Shown here one piece after another: positions 8,332 through 16,837 of a stretch of 37,789 bases of DNA (position 1 is its first letter; the number at the start of each line of letters is the position of its first letter). The translations under genes were made by a program, and so were the position numbers. The stretch is taken from contig JALONO010000003.1 in NCBI GenBank assembly GCA_025454895.1, positions 1 to 37,789 of the forward strand, in the 5' to 3' direction. Under the pieces are notes generated by a model. The model worked only from the letters and a program-made list of their open reading frames with translations, did no database searches and was not told where the DNA came from. The DNA comes from Bernardetiaceae bacterium (GTDB lineage Bacteria; Bacteroidota; Bacteroidia; Cytophagales; Thermoflexibacteraceae).

Positions 8332-9453
8332 ATGAAAAAGCTCCTGTTCGTTTCCGGCACCCGGGCCGACTTTGGCAAGTTGAAGCCGTTGGTTCAAATC
8401 TGCCGCGAAAGCCCCACGCTGGACGTACATATTTTTGCCACTGGTATGCACCTGCACCATCAGTATGGCTACACGCTCAACGAGATCCACAAATCGGGCT
8501 TCGGGCAGGTCTTCCCTTATATCAATTACACCTCGGAGACTTCGATGGACCTCACCCTAGCCAAGACCATCGAGGGGCTGTCCTCGTTTGTAAAGGAAAT
8601 GAGGCCCGACCTGCTAATTGTCCACGGTGACCGACCGGAAACCCTGGCCGGGGCCATTGTGGGGGCCTTGAACAACCTGCTGGTAGGCCATGTGGAAGGC
8701 GGCGAGGTGTCCGGCACTATCGACGAACTGATCCGCCACTCGGTGAGCAAGCTAAGCCACCTACACTTTGTGGCCAACCACCAGGCCCGGCAGCGGTTGG
8801 TGCAAATGGGCGAACGTTCCGATGCCATCCATGAAATCGGCTCCCCAGATGTCGACATCATGTTTTCCGACCAATTGCCCAGCCTATCCACCGTGCTGGA
8901 TCATTATCAAATCCCGTTTGACCGGTTCGCGATCTTGTTGTTCCACCCCGTGACGACCGAGGTAGCACAACTGGCCCAACATGCCGATGCGCTGGTAACC
9001 ACCTTGCTCGAGGCCGACGACAATTACGTAGTGGTGTACCCTAACAACGACCTGGGCAGTTCGCTCATTTTAAATGCCTACCAGCGGTTGGCCCACCACG
9101 CCCGGTTCAAAATTTTCCCTTCACTACGCTTCGAGTTCTTTTTGACGTTGCTCAAGCATTGCCAGTACTTGATCGGCAACAGTAGTGCTGGGATCAGGGA
9201 GGCCCCCTATTACGGTATCCCCAGCATTAACATCGGTACCCGACAAAACAACCGGGCCTTGGCCAGCAGCATCGTCCACGCCGATTATACCCCCAAGGCC
9301 ATCGCCGAGGCCATCGACCAGGCAAAAAAACAGACTACCCGCCACATCCACCAAGGGTTTGGCAATGGCAACAGTGCTCAAAAGTTTATCCAGATCATGT
9401 TAAACGAGGGTACTTGGCAAACCCCCAAGCAAAAAACGTTTACCGAACTTTGA
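8332..9453 (+). CDS. neuC: UDP-GlcNAc 2-epimerase, hydrolysing (NeuC family)
   Basis: This 373-residue GT-B-fold enzyme should convert UDP-GlcNAc to ManNAc plus UDP, the first step to sialic acid. The start LLFVSGTRADFGKLKPL is the NeuC hallmark. Further conserved blocks are VHGDRPETLAGA, HVEGGEVSGTIDELIRHSVS and, in the C-terminal half, GNSSAGIREAPYYGIPSINIG, which binds the nucleotide. It is distinct from the non-hydrolysing epimerase encoded at 26477. Homologues (LegG) act on UDP-diacetylbacillosamine in the legionaminate pathway. No separate bacillosamine aminotransferase and acetyltransferase pair beyond WbpD/WbpE is visible, so ManNAc formation is more likely. Confidence 0.88.
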   Translation: MKKLLFVSGTRADFGKLKPLVQICRESPTLDVHIFATGMHLHHQYGYTLNEIHKSGFGQVFPYINYTSETSMDLTLAKTIEGLSSFVKEMRPDLLIVHGDRPETLAGAIVGALNNLLVGHVEGGEVSGTIDELIRHSVSKLSHLHFVANHQARQRLVQMGERSDAIHEIGSPDVDIMFSDQLPSLSTVLDHYQIPFDRFAILLFHPVTTEVAQLAQHADALVTTLLEADDNYVVVYPNNDLGSSLILNAYQRLAHHARFKIFPSLRFEFFLTLLKHCQYLIGNSSAGIREAPYYGIPSINIGTRQNNRALASSIVHADYTPKAIAEAIDQAKKQTTRHIHQGFGNGNSAQKFIQIMLNEGTWQTPKQKTFTEL

Positions 9454-9514
9454 TGGCGGTCTCTGCTTGCTCTATTGCCAGGCCAATGAGTGCGCACTGC
9501 TTATCCTCTTCGTT

Positions 9515-10993
9515 TTGCAACACACAGAACTCAAAACCAAAGCCCTCAGAGGGGTTTTATACAATTTCTTGGGCGTTCTTGGCAAAAGCCTTTCCGCCTT
9601 TATAGTCTCGATTTTCCTCTCCCGGCTGCTGACGCCCCAGGCTTTTGGGCTGGTGGGCATCGTTACCACCTTTATTGCCTTTGGCCAGGGCCTAGCTGAC
9701 CTGGGCTTATCCAGCGGTCTTATAAAAGCTAAAGACCCTTCGCACGCGGCTTTATGCAGTGTCTTTTTCTTCAACTTGGGCGTGGGGGTACTGCTGGCCT
9801 TGGGGCTATTTGGGGCTGCTGGCCTTATTGCCCAATTTTACGACACCCCCCAGCTAGGCCCCTTGGTCAGGGCTTCAGCACCATTATTTGTGCTCAACTC
9901 ACTCAACACAGTGCAACAGGCACAATTTTATGCCCGCCTTGAGGTGCGGCCCATCCAAACCAGCGCCTTGGCCAGTGTGGTGTTGTCTGGCGTGGGCGGG
10001 GTGGGGCTGGCCTGGCTAGGTTTCGAGGTGTGGAGCCTGGTGTTTAGTGCCTACTTAGCTAGCCTGGTTTCCATTGGCTTCATGTGGTACTATTCAAGCT
10101 GGCGGCCTTCGTTCACTTTCGCAGTGGCCGAACTTAGACCTTTGCTTCCTTTTGGGTTCCGGGTTTTTATTGTCAACTACTTAGATACCGTTTTTGCCAA
10201 ATTGGATGTGTTTTTCATCGGTAAATTCTCCTCGGCGGCCACATTGGGTTATTATACTCGGGCTGCCTCATTCAACCAACTTGTCACCCGTTACACCTCG
10301 CAGGGCCTCAGTGGGATTTTTTTCCCGACCATCAATCACCTCAGGCACGACCCGGCCCAAGTAAAAGCTGTTTACATGAAAGCCGTGGACGTAATTTGCT
10401 TTTTGAGTTTTGGCTTGGCCGGAGGGCTTTACCTGGTAGCCGAGCCGCTGATCGTGTTCCTGTTTTCGGCCAAATGGCTGCCCTCGGTCGGGTTTTTCAA
10501 AATCATGGCCATCAGCAGTTATGTATTCCCCCTATCGCTGATTTTCAACGGCGTGCTTCTGGGCACAGGCCGCTCGGCCCTACAGCTGCGGCTGGATATT
10601 TTAAAAAAATCACTGTTATTGGCGGCCTTGCCCTTACTAGTGTTTCTCAACGTGGCAACTTACCTAGCTGCCTATGCCGGCTTGGCCATCGTGGGCGCGG
10701 GGCTAAGCCTGTATAAGATTGGGAAAATCATCCAGCTATCTTATTTTCAGCATTTTATTCTGGTACACAAATACGGGGTTTGCGCTGCCTTGGCTTTGGG
10801 GGCCACTTGGTTGGGGACCCACCGGGCAACCTGGGGGCACCCTTCGATTCAGGTGGCTGGGCTGGGCCTGATCTTCGTGCTACTGTATGGGGGCCTCAAC
10901 TGGGCCTTTCGGTTTGCCGGCCTCCCCCTTGCTTGGCAGGTGGTGGGCCGTTGGTTGCCCTGGTTGGCCCGCGAAAAAGAACATGGCCGTTAA
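9515..10993 (+). CDS. wzx: Wzx-type oligosaccharide flippase
   Basis: About 492 residues of very hydrophobic sequence with roughly 12-14 predicted membrane segments. The N-terminus KALRGVLYNFLGVLGKSLSAF, then FLSRLLTPQAFGLVGI, is typical of the polysaccharide transporter branch (WzxC/PST-like) of the MOP superfamily. Such proteins flip undecaprenyl-linked repeat units across the inner membrane. The start is uncertain: no ATG precedes the first helix, TTG 9515 gives a sensible short cytoplasmic N-terminus, and TTG 9467 would add 16 residues. It follows neuC and overlaps the next glycosyltransferase gene by 11 bases. It is the only flippase candidate in the window. Confidence 0.88.
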   Translation: MQHTELKTKALRGVLYNFLGVLGKSLSAFIVSIFLSRLLTPQAFGLVGIVTTFIAFGQGLADLGLSSGLIKAKDPSHAALCSVFFFNLGVGVLLALGLFGAAGLIAQFYDTPQLGPLVRASAPLFVLNSLNTVQQAQFYARLEVRPIQTSALASVVLSGVGGVGLAWLGFEVWSLVFSAYLASLVSIGFMWYYSSWRPSFTFAVAELRPLLPFGFRVFIVNYLDTVFAKLDVFFIGKFSSAATLGYYTRAASFNQLVTRYTSQGLSGIFFPTINHLRHDPAQVKAVYMKAVDVICFLSFGLAGGLYLVAEPLIVFLFSAKWLPSVGFFKIMAISSYVFPLSLIFNGVLLGTGRSALQLRLDILKKSLLLAALPLLVFLNVATYLAAYAGLAIVGAGLSLYKIGKIIQLSYFQHFILVHKYGVCAALALGATWLGTHRATWGHPSIQVAGLGLIFVLLYGGLNWAFRFAGLPLAWQVVGRWLPWLAREKEHGR

Positions 10994-12359
10994 AAAAGTC
11001 ATCTTTGTTTTGCCCGACGGCGTGGGCGTGCGCAACTACCTGCACACTCGGGTGCTGGACGAAGTGGCCGCGCGCGCGCAAATTTTGATTTGGAGCCCCT
11101 TGCCCCAAGCAGTATTTGACGGCATTGGCCAGGCCCGGAACCTCCCACTGGCCTACCAATCGATGCGGTTACCCCCGGAACCGCTCTTGGTGCGGCTGCT
11201 GCGGGAGGCATGCACTTTTGCCCGCCTACGTTACAACGCCCGCACGGCCAACAACCCCACTATTATGCTCAATTGGGATTACCACCCCGCCCGACTAGGC
11301 AAACGGGTTTTACTGGGCCTGGCCCAGTGGCTGGGTACCTGCGGGCTGCGGAGCTACCGCGCCATTTTGCGGTGCGAGCGGCTGGCCCAGTGGCTATGGC
11401 CAGCTACCAGCGTAGCCACATTCAAAAAGAAACTGGCCACCGCCCAAGCCACTAGTGTGTTTATCACTCACCAACGGGCCGTCGGTTTAGTTCCTCTGTG
11501 CCTGGCGGCCCAAGCCCTAGGCATCAAGGTGTACTCGGTGATTTTTTCATGGGATAACCTGCCCAAAGCCCGCCTAAACGTGCTTTGCGACGAGTACCTG
11601 GTCTGGTCCGACTACATGAAAGCCGAAATGGCACTGTACTACCCCCACGTCCCGCCTGAGCGTGTAAAGATAACTGGCACACCTCAGTTCGAGTTTTACC
11701 ACGAGCCTGGGCGGGTGCAGCCTCGGGCCGTTTTTGCCCAGGCCCACGGCCTGGACCCGGCCGCTAAATGGATTTTGTATAGTGGGGGCGACGTGCGCAC
11801 CTCGCCCCATGACCCGCAATATCTGGCCCACTTGGCCGCCGCCGTGCGGCTAAACCCAGCCTTGCGCATCATTTTGCGCAAAAGCCCCGCCGATGCCTCG
11901 GCCCGGTTTGCCCAGGTACTGGCCCGTTATGCCGACGTGGTTACGGCCATTGACCCCGAGTGGGACTTCAACGCCTCTGATTGGGCCGCCAACGTGCCCC
12001 GCGCCTCCGACTTAGACCTTCTGGCCAACCTGGTGGCCCATTGTGAACTGGCCGTGAACGTTGGCTCCACCATCGCCCACGACTTTGCCCAGCTCGATAA
12101 ACCTTGTATCTACATCAACTATAACGCCGTGGCCGACCCAGCCTGGCGCATCGAAGACCTCAACGCTTTTCAACACTTTAGGAGCATGAACCAGCTAGAT
12201 GCCGTGGTTTGGGTAAACCAAGCCGCCGACTGGCCAGCGGTGTTGGAACGGGCAATTGCCCAACCCTGGGTTTGCGCCAAAGACCGGGTCAGGTGGCTGC
12301 AAGTGGTAAACCAGGCCGGGCCATCCAGTCAAATTATTGCCCAAACCATTACCCAATAA
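10983..12359 (+). CDS. Putative GT-B glycosyltransferase of unclear family
   Basis: This 458-residue soluble protein has an N-terminal Rossmann-like start (KKVIFVLPDGVGVRNYL) and a C-terminal half with a nucleotide-binding look. The segment NVGSTIAHDFAQLDKPCIYINY resembles the acceptor/donor-site region of GT-B enzymes of the CDP-glycerol transferase and surface-glycan type. GSTIAHDFA fits the GSS/T-motif that contacts the donor phosphate. ATG 10983 overlaps the end of wzx by 11 bases. Its position next to the flippase and after neuABC makes it a candidate for transferring the nonulosonic acid, but nothing in the sequence proves this. I do not recognise the precise family. Confidence 0.65.
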   Translation: MAVKKVIFVLPDGVGVRNYLHTRVLDEVAARAQILIWSPLPQAVFDGIGQARNLPLAYQSMRLPPEPLLVRLLREACTFARLRYNARTANNPTIMLNWDYHPARLGKRVLLGLAQWLGTCGLRSYRAILRCERLAQWLWPATSVATFKKKLATAQATSVFITHQRAVGLVPLCLAAQALGIKVYSVIFSWDNLPKARLNVLCDEYLVWSDYMKAEMALYYPHVPPERVKITGTPQFEFYHEPGRVQPRAVFAQAHGLDPAAKWILYSGGDVRTSPHDPQYLAHLAAAVRLNPALRIILRKSPADASARFAQVLARYADVVTAIDPEWDFNASDWAANVPRASDLDLLANLVAHCELAVNVGSTIAHDFAQLDKPCIYINYNAVADPAWRIEDLNAFQHFRSMNQLDAVVWVNQAADWPAVLERAIAQPWVCAKDRVRWLQVVNQAGPSSQIIAQTITQ

Positions 12360-12453
12360 GCAAATTCATGGTTGATGAGTGGGCGAATAAAAACGAAAAC
12401 AAGCAACTATTGTTTAGAAAATAAAATTCTCTAAATATCCAACTTTTCGTTTG

Positions 12454-13596
12454 ATGCATATCGTATTTTTGACCCACGAATACCCACGGTCAGGTTTGGC
12501 TCACGGAGGCGTGGGCGCAATGGTGAAAATCTTAGGACAAGCCCTAGTCAAAAACGGCGTGCGAGTGAGCGTAGTGGGCACCAACTACCCTGGCCGGGGG
12601 TATGAGTTCTTCGAGGATGGGGGCATCCGCGTGTATTTGCCCCCTTATCGGCCGTACCGCCCTTTTACGTGGTGGGCCAATTTTAGGGGCATCAACCAAG
12701 AGCTGAGCAAGCTGCACCGGCAAAACCCTATTTCAATCGTGGAAGCCAGCGAGATGGGGCTGGCCTTCATTCAAAAGTTCCGTCGCATAAAATATATCAT
12801 CCGTCTGCACGGCGGGCACCACTTTTTTGCCCAAAGCGAACACCGGAAAGTAAATTGGTGGAAGGGCTGGCAAGAAAAGCGCTCGTTTGCCCAGGCCGAC
12901 GGTGCCGTGGCCGTGAGTGAGTTCGTTTATGACCATACTGCCCAATACCTTGACCTGGGCAGGTTTACCCGCCGGGTGGTTGCTAACCCGGTTGACCCCA
13001 GCCGCTTTTACCAGGCAAACCCGGCCAAGGCGGTAAGGGGGCGAATTCTGTTCGTGGGCACGGTTTGTGAGAAAAAAGGGGTCCGCCAATTGCTATTGGC
13101 CCTGCCCAAAATCAAGGCCGAGGTACCAGAGGCCCATTTACATATTGTAGGCCCCAGTCAAGTTTTACCCGACGGGCAATTATACGCTGACTATTTAAAG
13201 CGATTTGTCGATCCGGCGGTTGCGGATGCCGTGCGGTTTTGGGGCAGGCAACCTAACCAATCGGTGCCCGGGTTAATCGAACAGAGCCAGGTTTGCGTGT
13301 ACCCCTCGCACATGGAAGCGTTACCCATGGCTTGGCTTGAGGTGCTGTGCATGGGCAAACCGCTGATTGGCAGCCGGATAGGTCCCGGTCCCGAGGTAAT
13401 TACCGACGAGCAGACGGGTCTGCTGTGCGACCCCCACGACCCTGACGACATTGCCCGAAAAACCATTCGCTTGCTGCAAAACCCCACCTTGGGCTTTGCG
13501 TTGGGCGCGGGGGGGCGGGCGGAAGCTTTGGCCCGGTTCGACGTAAAAAACCTGGTGCACGAAAACCTGCGGCATTACCAGGAGATACTGGGGTAA
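12454..13596 (+). CDS. Glycosyltransferase family 4
   Basis: This 380-residue GT-B enzyme starts MHIVFLTHEYP, with the glycine-rich loop HGGVGAMVKILGQAL, typical of GT4. The C-terminal Rossmann domain begins at GRILFVGTVCEKKGV near residue 194. The donor-binding EX7E-type region includes YPSHMEALPMAWLEVLCMGKPLIG. An in-frame TTG immediately before the ATG is not needed. It is separated from the previous gene by 94 AT-rich bases. It would add one sugar to the lipid-linked repeat unit at the cytoplasmic face of the membrane; donor and acceptor are unknown. Confidence 0.88.
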   Translation: MHIVFLTHEYPRSGLAHGGVGAMVKILGQALVKNGVRVSVVGTNYPGRGYEFFEDGGIRVYLPPYRPYRPFTWWANFRGINQELSKLHRQNPISIVEASEMGLAFIQKFRRIKYIIRLHGGHHFFAQSEHRKVNWWKGWQEKRSFAQADGAVAVSEFVYDHTAQYLDLGRFTRRVVANPVDPSRFYQANPAKAVRGRILFVGTVCEKKGVRQLLLALPKIKAEVPEAHLHIVGPSQVLPDGQLYADYLKRFVDPAVADAVRFWGRQPNQSVPGLIEQSQVCVYPSHMEALPMAWLEVLCMGKPLIGSRIGPGPEVITDEQTGLLCDPHDPDDIARKTIRLLQNPTLGFALGAGGRAEALARFDVKNLVHENLRHYQEILG

Positions 13597-13878
13597 TCAA
13601 TTGGGCGCTCGCCCCATGAACAAGCCCCAATCTTTGCCTAGGTTACGCTAATTTTCGTTTATCCTCTTTAAATGCCTAGTAGTGTTACACTGGACTTTTT
13701 ATGTCGTAAAGGCTTCATAAAATTCTGATTTACATTAGACCTCTTGCACATTAGATTTCGGACTGAGTACGAGTAATTTCAAAGGGTTCTATGCAATGTG
13801 CAAGAGGTCTATTGATTTAAAACCTTTTTAGGCTTGGTTCGCAATTTTATCCACGCCCTAATACTTGCCCTCGTTTTC
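13597..13878. other. Intergenic spacer carrying a MITE-like element
   Basis: This 282-base gap contains no gene I can support. It is AT-rich compared with both neighbouring glycosyltransferase genes and holds the inverted-repeat element at 13736-13811. A short GC-rich palindrome (GGGCGCTCGCCC) follows the stop of the upstream gene but has no T-run. The gap and element interrupt an otherwise tightly packed operon. Confidence 0.5.
13736..13811. mobile_element. 76-bp MITE-like inverted-repeat element
   Basis: Two perfect 17-base arms, TAGACCTCTTGCACATT (13736-13752) and its exact complement (13795-13811), enclose 42 bases with no coding capacity. The outer ends begin and finish with TA, as would be expected of an element inserted at or duplicating a TA dinucleotide. 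The arms look like the terminal repeats of an insertion sequence whose body has been lost, that is, a miniature element. As RNA it would form a long hairpin and could act as a transcriptional pause or terminator inside the operon. No transposase is present in the window, so the parent element is unknown. Confidence 0.55.
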
Positions 13879-14997
13879 ATGCGATTTTTGATTGTTACCC
13901 ACGTAGAACATACCCAAAAAGGGGCTCATTACTATGCTTACGGGCCCTACGTTTGGGAAATGAACCTGTGGGCCAAGTACTGCCGCCAACTGATTATTGT
14001 GGCCCCGTTGGCCAAAAGTGAGGCGGTTGACCCAATCGCGGGGGCCTACCGGCACATCGACATCCGGTTTCTCCCCGTGCCTATTTTTGATACTACCACT
14101 TGGTGGCAAGCATTGCGCACACTAGTGCTGCTGCCCTGGGTGGCTTTCCAAATTATCCGAGGTATGGCCCTGGCCGACCACCTCCATTTACGCTGCCCAG
14201 GCAACCTGGGCTTACTGGGTTGCTGTCTCCAATTTTTTTTCCCAAGCAAACCCAAAACGGTAAAATACGCGGGCAATTGGGGCAACTACCCTGGCGAACC
14301 CCGCACTTACCAATGGCAGAAAAAACTGATGAGCAACCCATGCTGGGCACGCCATACCAAGGTGCTGGTGTATGGCCGCTGGCCTGCCCAAAGCCCCAAC
14401 ATAATTCCCTTTTTTACAGCTAGTTATCATCAAACCGAAACGCCCTTAGCTGTAGGTAAGCCCTTATCTGGCCCTTTGCAACTGGTTTTTGTGGGAACCT
14501 TAACGCCCGGCAAACGCCCAGACCTAGCCATCGAGGTAACCGCCCGACTACTTAAACGAGGGCAACCGGCGCAGCTTACACTCCTGGGCGACGGCCCCGA
14601 GCGAAATCGTCTAGCGCGGCTAATTGATCAACTAGGGCTTGGCGACCGAATAAAGCTCCTTGGTAATGTGGACAAACCCACCCTAGCAACCCATTACCAA
14701 CAGGCTCACTTCCTGGTTTTTTTGTCCAAATCGGAGGGGTGGCCCAAGGTAGTAGCCGAGGCGATGTGGTGGGGCTGCGTGCCGGTTACCACTCCGGTGT
14801 CGTGCGTGCCCTGGATGCTGGGTAGCGGCCAGCGGGGGCTGCTGGCCAACCCCAACGCCGACGAAGTGGCCGAGCAAATTGCTCAACTACTTGCCCAGCC
14901 CGCAGGTTACCTGGCCATGCAACAACATGCCGCAGCCTGGGCGCACCAATACACTTTGGAGCGTTTTGAACAAGAAATTGCCCAGTTACTGCGCTGA
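13879..14997 (+). CDS. Glycosyltransferase family 4
   Basis: This 372-residue protein (from ATG 13879) is a GT-B enzyme. Its N-terminus is MRFLIVTHVEHTQKGAHYYA. The donor domain opens with LQLVFVGTLTPGKRPDLAIEV, and the segment LTLLGDGPERNRL and the acidic donor motif FLSKSEGWPKVVAEAMWWGCVPV are classic GT4 features. A start at 13834 would add a hydrophobic 15-residue extension and is less likely. It follows the MITE-like element and begins a run of closely spaced genes. It probably adds one sugar of the repeat unit; the specificity cannot be read. Confidence 0.87.
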   Translation: MRFLIVTHVEHTQKGAHYYAYGPYVWEMNLWAKYCRQLIIVAPLAKSEAVDPIAGAYRHIDIRFLPVPIFDTTTWWQALRTLVLLPWVAFQIIRGMALADHLHLRCPGNLGLLGCCLQFFFPSKPKTVKYAGNWGNYPGEPRTYQWQKKLMSNPCWARHTKVLVYGRWPAQSPNIIPFFTASYHQTETPLAVGKPLSGPLQLVFVGTLTPGKRPDLAIEVTARLLKRGQPAQLTLLGDGPERNRLARLIDQLGLGDRIKLLGNVDKPTLATHYQQAHFLVFLSKSEGWPKVVAEAMWWGCVPVTTPVSCVPWMLGSGQRGLLANPNADEVAEQIAQLLAQPAGYLAMQQHAAAWAHQYTLERFEQEIAQLLR

Positions 14998-15009
14998 TCT
15001 TGAAAGTCG

Positions 15010-15735
15010 ATGAGCATGTACCAACAGGGCACCTACTTTACTGATCCGCGCCGCCATGCAGAGGACGGCCGTTTCAAAGCCCTAGACATTGGAGCTTTAG
15101 TGCTCCCTTTTTTACGACAAAACGGCCTATCCGAACTTTCTTTGATCGATGTTGGGTGCGGCAGCGGGACGTTCATCATCGAGCTTTGCGGGCTTTTGGC
15201 CAAGGCGGGGGTAAGGGTTAGTTCGGCCAAAGGCTACGATATTTCACCACACGTAGCCCAGTTGCGGGCCGATAACATCGTTTTCGTCCATCAGGATTTT
15301 TTACTCACTCACGACCGGGCCGACCTGATTTTAATGACCGACGTATTTGAGCACGTAACCGACCCGCTCGCCTTTATTGGCAAAGTAGGCCAACGTTGTC
15401 GCTACTTGGCCTTCCATATTCCGTTGGAGGATTGCCTAGTGGTTAACCTCCGGGGGCTGCAAACGGCAAAGATCGTCAACCCTGGCCATTTGATTTTCTT
15501 GAACCTTAATACCGCCCTCAATCTAATCGCATTGGCAGGCTTGCAAACGCTTACTTTCGCTTTTGCCGAGCATTCGCGGTTGGCCCCATCAAACCAAAAA
15601 ACTTGGTTACAACGCCTTGCTTTCCCCTTTAAATGGGTGTTGGCAAAGCTAAACCCCTATTTGTACAGTAAAATTTTTGGCGGCAGCTTGGTGCTGTTGG
15701 CCAAAGGCAATCTGGTAGAGAATGACAGACCATAA
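15010..15735 (+). CDS. Class I SAM-dependent methyltransferase
   Basis: This 241-residue protein carries the SAM motif I LIDVGCGSGTF near residues 39-49, the post-motif acidic residue in GYDIS and the motif II-like LILMTDVFEHVTDP. These mark a UbiE/SAM-type methyltransferase (PF13489-like). It has no family-specific signature that would name a substrate. It lies 12 bases after one glycosyltransferase gene and overlaps the next by 14 bases, so it very likely works on the same glycan, for example as an O-methyltransferase or a chain-capping enzyme. It is unrelated in sequence to the TylF-like methyltransferase at 5920. Confidence 0.82.
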   Translation: MSMYQQGTYFTDPRRHAEDGRFKALDIGALVLPFLRQNGLSELSLIDVGCGSGTFIIELCGLLAKAGVRVSSAKGYDISPHVAQLRADNIVFVHQDFLLTHDRADLILMTDVFEHVTDPLAFIGKVGQRCRYLAFHIPLEDCLVVNLRGLQTAKIVNPGHLIFLNLNTALNLIALAGLQTLTFAFAEHSRLAPSNQKTWLQRLAFPFKWVLAKLNPYLYSKIFGGSLVLLAKGNLVENDRP

Positions 15736-16837
15736 GCCTCGGGTGATGCACCTGGTGGATACTTTGGAGCCTGGCGGAACCGAAAAAATGGGGGTGAATA
15801 TTTGCAACTGGCTAGCAGCCCGAGATATTGACACGCTGCTGGTGGCCACCCGCGCAGGCGGTCCTTTGCAGGCAGGATTGAAACCCGAGGTGAGGTTCCA
15901 AATACTGGGGAAAAAGAGCTTTGGGGATGGGCGGGCTTTTTACCGCCTCGTTACCCTGGCGCTCTCCTTCCGACCGACGGTGATCCACGCCCACCACAAC
16001 TCGCTGGCCTGGGCTGTGTTGTTAAAAACTTGCTTGCCTTGGCTGCGCCTGGTTTGGCACGACCACGGCGGTAACTCCGACTTTCTGGCCCAGAGGAACC
16101 GCTCCTTGATGTGGGTGGCTGGTTGGTGGATCAATCACGTGGTGGCGGTTAATGAAAAATTAGCCCAATGGGCCGTGGCAAAAATGGGGCTGCCACCTCA
16201 TCGGGTGAGCTATGTGCCTAATTTCGTCGACTACAACGAGCCATTATCACCAAGCGAGAGCCAAGACGATCAGGTTAAACCCCGCCAAACCAGTCCCGTT
16301 ATTATCTGTACAGCCAGTTTGCGAGCCGTCAAGGACCACCCTAACCTAATCGAGGCCTGCAAAACGCTGCACGGGCAGGGGCAGGACTTCGTCGTTTGGC
16401 TAGTGGGTACCGACCACGCCGATGCGTACAGTGCCCAGGTAAAGAACTTGATCGCCAATTACGGCCTGGGCCAGCAAATCCAGGTTTGGGGCCAACGCAC
16501 CGACGTGGCCGCCCTGCTCCGCCAAGCCGATATCGGGGTGTTGGCCTCGGTAACCGAAGGGTTGCCAGTGGCACTACTCGAGTATGGCGCGGCGGGCCTG
16601 CCAGTAGTATGCACTAACGTGGGCCAGTGCGCCGAGGTGCTGGGGCATGGCCAGTACGGCCAGGTGGTGCCACCCAAAGACCCGGCTGCCCTGGCCATGG
16701 CCCTGGCCAGCTACTTAACTAACCCAGCCCAGGCCCAGCAAACTGGCCGGGCTTTCCAGCAGCGCGTGGCCACCCATTACAGTGCCCATAACTTTATGCG
16801 GCGATACCTCTCTATTTTACAAACCCTCGTGGCATGA
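15722..16837 (+). CDS. Glycosyltransferase family 4
   Basis: This 371-residue GT-B enzyme begins PRVMHLVDTLEPGGTEKMGVN, a textbook GT4 opening with the acceptor-side glycine loop. The C-terminal donor domain includes SLRAVKDHPNLIEACKTL and the motif SVTEGLPVALLEYGAAGLPVV, which holds the EX7E pair. It overlaps both neighbours (14 bases upstream, 4 bases downstream), indicating tight translational coupling with the methyltransferase and polymerase genes. It should transfer one sugar to the growing lipid-linked unit. Confidence 0.88.
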   Translation: MTDHKPRVMHLVDTLEPGGTEKMGVNICNWLAARDIDTLLVATRAGGPLQAGLKPEVRFQILGKKSFGDGRAFYRLVTLALSFRPTVIHAHHNSLAWAVLLKTCLPWLRLVWHDHGGNSDFLAQRNRSLMWVAGWWINHVVAVNEKLAQWAVAKMGLPPHRVSYVPNFVDYNEPLSPSESQDDQVKPRQTSPVIICTASLRAVKDHPNLIEACKTLHGQGQDFVVWLVGTDHADAYSAQVKNLIANYGLGQQIQVWGQRTDVAALLRQADIGVLASVTEGLPVALLEYGAAGLPVVCTNVGQCAEVLGHGQYGQVVPPKDPAALAMALASYLTNPAQAQQTGRAFQQRVATHYSAHNFMRRYLSILQTLVA

